Assembly: GCA_043797305.1 (NCBI GenBank)
Contig: JAZDPW010000029.1
Span: 1-6,617 of the forward strand
Source of the DNA: CAZGHF01 sp043797305
Lineage (GTDB): Bacteria; Patescibacteriota; Minisyncoccia; UBA6257; GWB1-50-10
Length of the DNA stretch: 6,617 bases
Direction: 5' to 3'
A program made the translations under genes and the position numbers. A model generated the notes under the pieces. It did not search any database, was not told where the DNA came from, and was given only the letters and a program-made list of their open reading frames with translations. Shown here piece after piece: positions 5,640-6,617 of the stretch; position 1 is the first letter of the stretch, and each line of letters begins with the position of its first letter.

Positions 5640-6617
5640 TTATGGGCAGGTCGGGTCTTGGGGAGGGGCGGCTTGACAATCGGAGAGTAGGGATTGAAAT
5701 TGGGTCAATTCGCTATCTAGGCTTACAAAGGGATCGCTTTCCTCGATGAGCCCGGCGACGGTTTGTGCGAAATCCGTCAGTTCTTGAGCAACCGACTGAA
5801 GCTCTTCATCGGAAGCGGAACTTATCAACGCCGAAAGTCGAGGAAGAGAAGCGATTTGATTTCGTACTTCCTCCAATAATTGATTGATTGTGGCTTCTCG
5901 TCCTTTAATTTCATCGACGGCGGTCACCGTAATGCCGGCACAGGTTTGCGGATGGTTCTCCTTATTGGCGTTTGCGTTGCACCACGCGAGAAATTCCGAC
6001 ACGGTATCAGCGATTTTATTATTTAGTAATGGAGCCGTCGCCAAGTCGGATTCTAAATCGGCGAGAGCGGTTGAAGCATCATTAAGCTGGTTGGTAAGAT
6101 TCTCTTTGGAGGTTTCCAGGATTTCGCCCGTACTCCCCTCGTTAAAATCCTCACCCGCTCCCGTCACAGAAGCTGGAACGTTGCTTCGAGTGTAATAGCC
6201 GCCGCTTGGCTCGTCTTCGGTGGTGAGACCAACCAACCCGTCCACACCGGCCATAATTAGACGGTTGAGAGCCGCGTCGACGATAGCAGCTGCGTAATCC
6301 TCGAAGGTTTCGGCATTGATTATATAACTAGCTTGGAGACCCATAGCTCTATCTGTGGCGCCTACAAGCAGTTGGCCAGGCGTTGTAACTCTCTGTTCGG
6401 TGCAAACCCACCGGAGATTGTTAACTCCGGTTACTTGTATGCTCGCTGGCGGTGGTGTTGAGGGGTCAGGATAAGTTCCACCAGCGACGTTGTTTGCGTC
6501 ATATATTTTAGAAACAGCTTTGCCGTTGTTATCAATGCCTCTTGCTTCCCATTCAAGACATTTCTTTGTGCTTAAAAATCCGCCTCCGGTGCTTATTTCT
6601 TGACTTGAGTTGGCTTG
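5640..6617 (-). CDS. Exported Cys-containing protein of the secretion cluster (5' end beyond window)
   Basis: The frame is open from base 6617 to the TAA at 5642-5640, giving the last 325 residues; an internal ATG at 6344 is not the true start, because the 91 codons before it are also coding. No named family is recognised. The visible part has six Cys (residues 20, 72, 213, 226, 314 and 324 of the fragment), consistent with disulfides outside the cytoplasm. A GGGFLSTKKCLEWE start, a Pro-rich PDPSTPPPAS linker and WVCTEQRVTTPGQLL (70-84) lead into a helix with DAALNRLIMAGVDGLVGL, a pattern I recall from exported proteins beside VirB6-like genes in CPR genomes. The rest (about 160-310) is helical and acidic, probably coiled coil, with AWCNANANKENHPQTC forming a possible disulfide loop, and the chain ends PPQDPTCP. 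No membrane segment is visible; a signal peptide would lie outside the window. It is the first gene seen in the cluster, 19 bases before the VirB6-like gene; a role on the outer side of the machine is inferred. Confidence 0.75.
   Translation of the reverse strand, partial: QANSSQEISTGGGFLSTKKCLEWEARGIDNNGKAVSKIYDANNVAGGTYPDPSTPPPASIQVTGVNNLRWVCTEQRVTTPGQLLVGATDRAMGLQASYIINAETFEDYAAAIVDAALNRLIMAGVDGLVGLTTEDEPSGGYYTRSNVPASVTGAGEDFNEGSTGEILETSKENLTNQLNDASTALADLESDLATAPLLNNKIADTVSEFLAWCNANANKENHPQTCAGITVTAVDEIKGREATINQLLEEVRNQIASLPRLSALISSASDEELQSVAQELTDFAQTVAGLIEESDPFVSLDSELTQFQSLLSDCQAAPPQDPTCP

Noticed and set aside
5640..6344. Exported protein as a 234-residue gene starting at the ATG at 6344
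   Set aside because: The same frame is open for 91 more codons up to base 6617 with protein-like content (KKCLEWE, WVCTEQ, TTPG), so the ATG is internal and the gene is truncated by the window edge.
1..6617. Alternative genetic code with UGA read as Gly (Gracilibacteria/SR1)
   Set aside because: The Pro-rich and PrgI genes end at TGA exactly at sensible C-termini next to a downstream start, and no gene contains an in-frame TGA; the standard bacterial code fits.

Overview
The window is one uninterrupted minus-strand gene cluster, read from right to left. It encodes the inner-membrane and ATPase core of a type IV secretion / conjugation-like machine. The gene set is an exported Cys-containing protein, a TrbL/VirB6-like polytopic protein, a proline-rich cytoplasmic protein, a PrgI (VirB3-like) protein, a stand-alone TraC/VirB4 N-terminal-type protein and a VirB4/TraC ATPase. 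This set and order, together with the sequence style of the unnamed proteins and an in-frame FDKAQGK-type repeat, point to a member of the Candidate Phyla Radiation (Patescibacteria, probably a Parcubacteria-like lineage). That assignment is inferred from recalled family patterns, not from a search. UGA is used as a stop in at least two genes and no in-frame UGA is read through, so the Gracilibacteria/SR1 code does not apply.

Layout in transcription order: >6617-5640, C-terminal 325 residues of an exported protein (5' end outside the window); 5620-3704, 638-residue VirB6/TrbL-like protein with a signal-like N-terminus, about seven further membrane segments and a soluble tail of about 290 residues; 3685-2687, 332-residue soluble protein with a helical N-domain and a long Pro-rich, probably disordered tail carrying short conserved-looking islands and a two-copy mobile-type repeat; 2687-2196, PrgI family protein starting in a TGATG overlap; 2164-1517, 215-residue TraC N-domain protein; 1515-<1, VirB4 ATPase with Walker A, Walker B and a TQ motif, 3' end outside the window. 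Gaps are -1, 1, 18, 19 and 31 bases. No intergenic stretch exceeds 31 bases, no RNA gene, CRISPR array or terminator was seen, and long plus-strand ORFs are antisense shadows.

Working model (inference from family knowledge): the VirB6-like and PrgI proteins form the inner-membrane platform, the VirB4 ATPase docks on it from the cytoplasm with the stand-alone TraC-N protein as accessory or partner, the Pro-rich protein is a cytoplasmic adaptor or tether, and the exported protein works on the outer face. The cargo (DNA, protein or a surface structure) cannot be decided because no relaxase, coupling protein or pilin gene lies inside the window. The most unusual details are the repeat inside the Pro-rich gene, the separate TraC-N protein, the large cytoplasmic tail on the VirB6-like protein, and a promoter-like element that would give a leaderless transcript starting at the TraC-N ATG.
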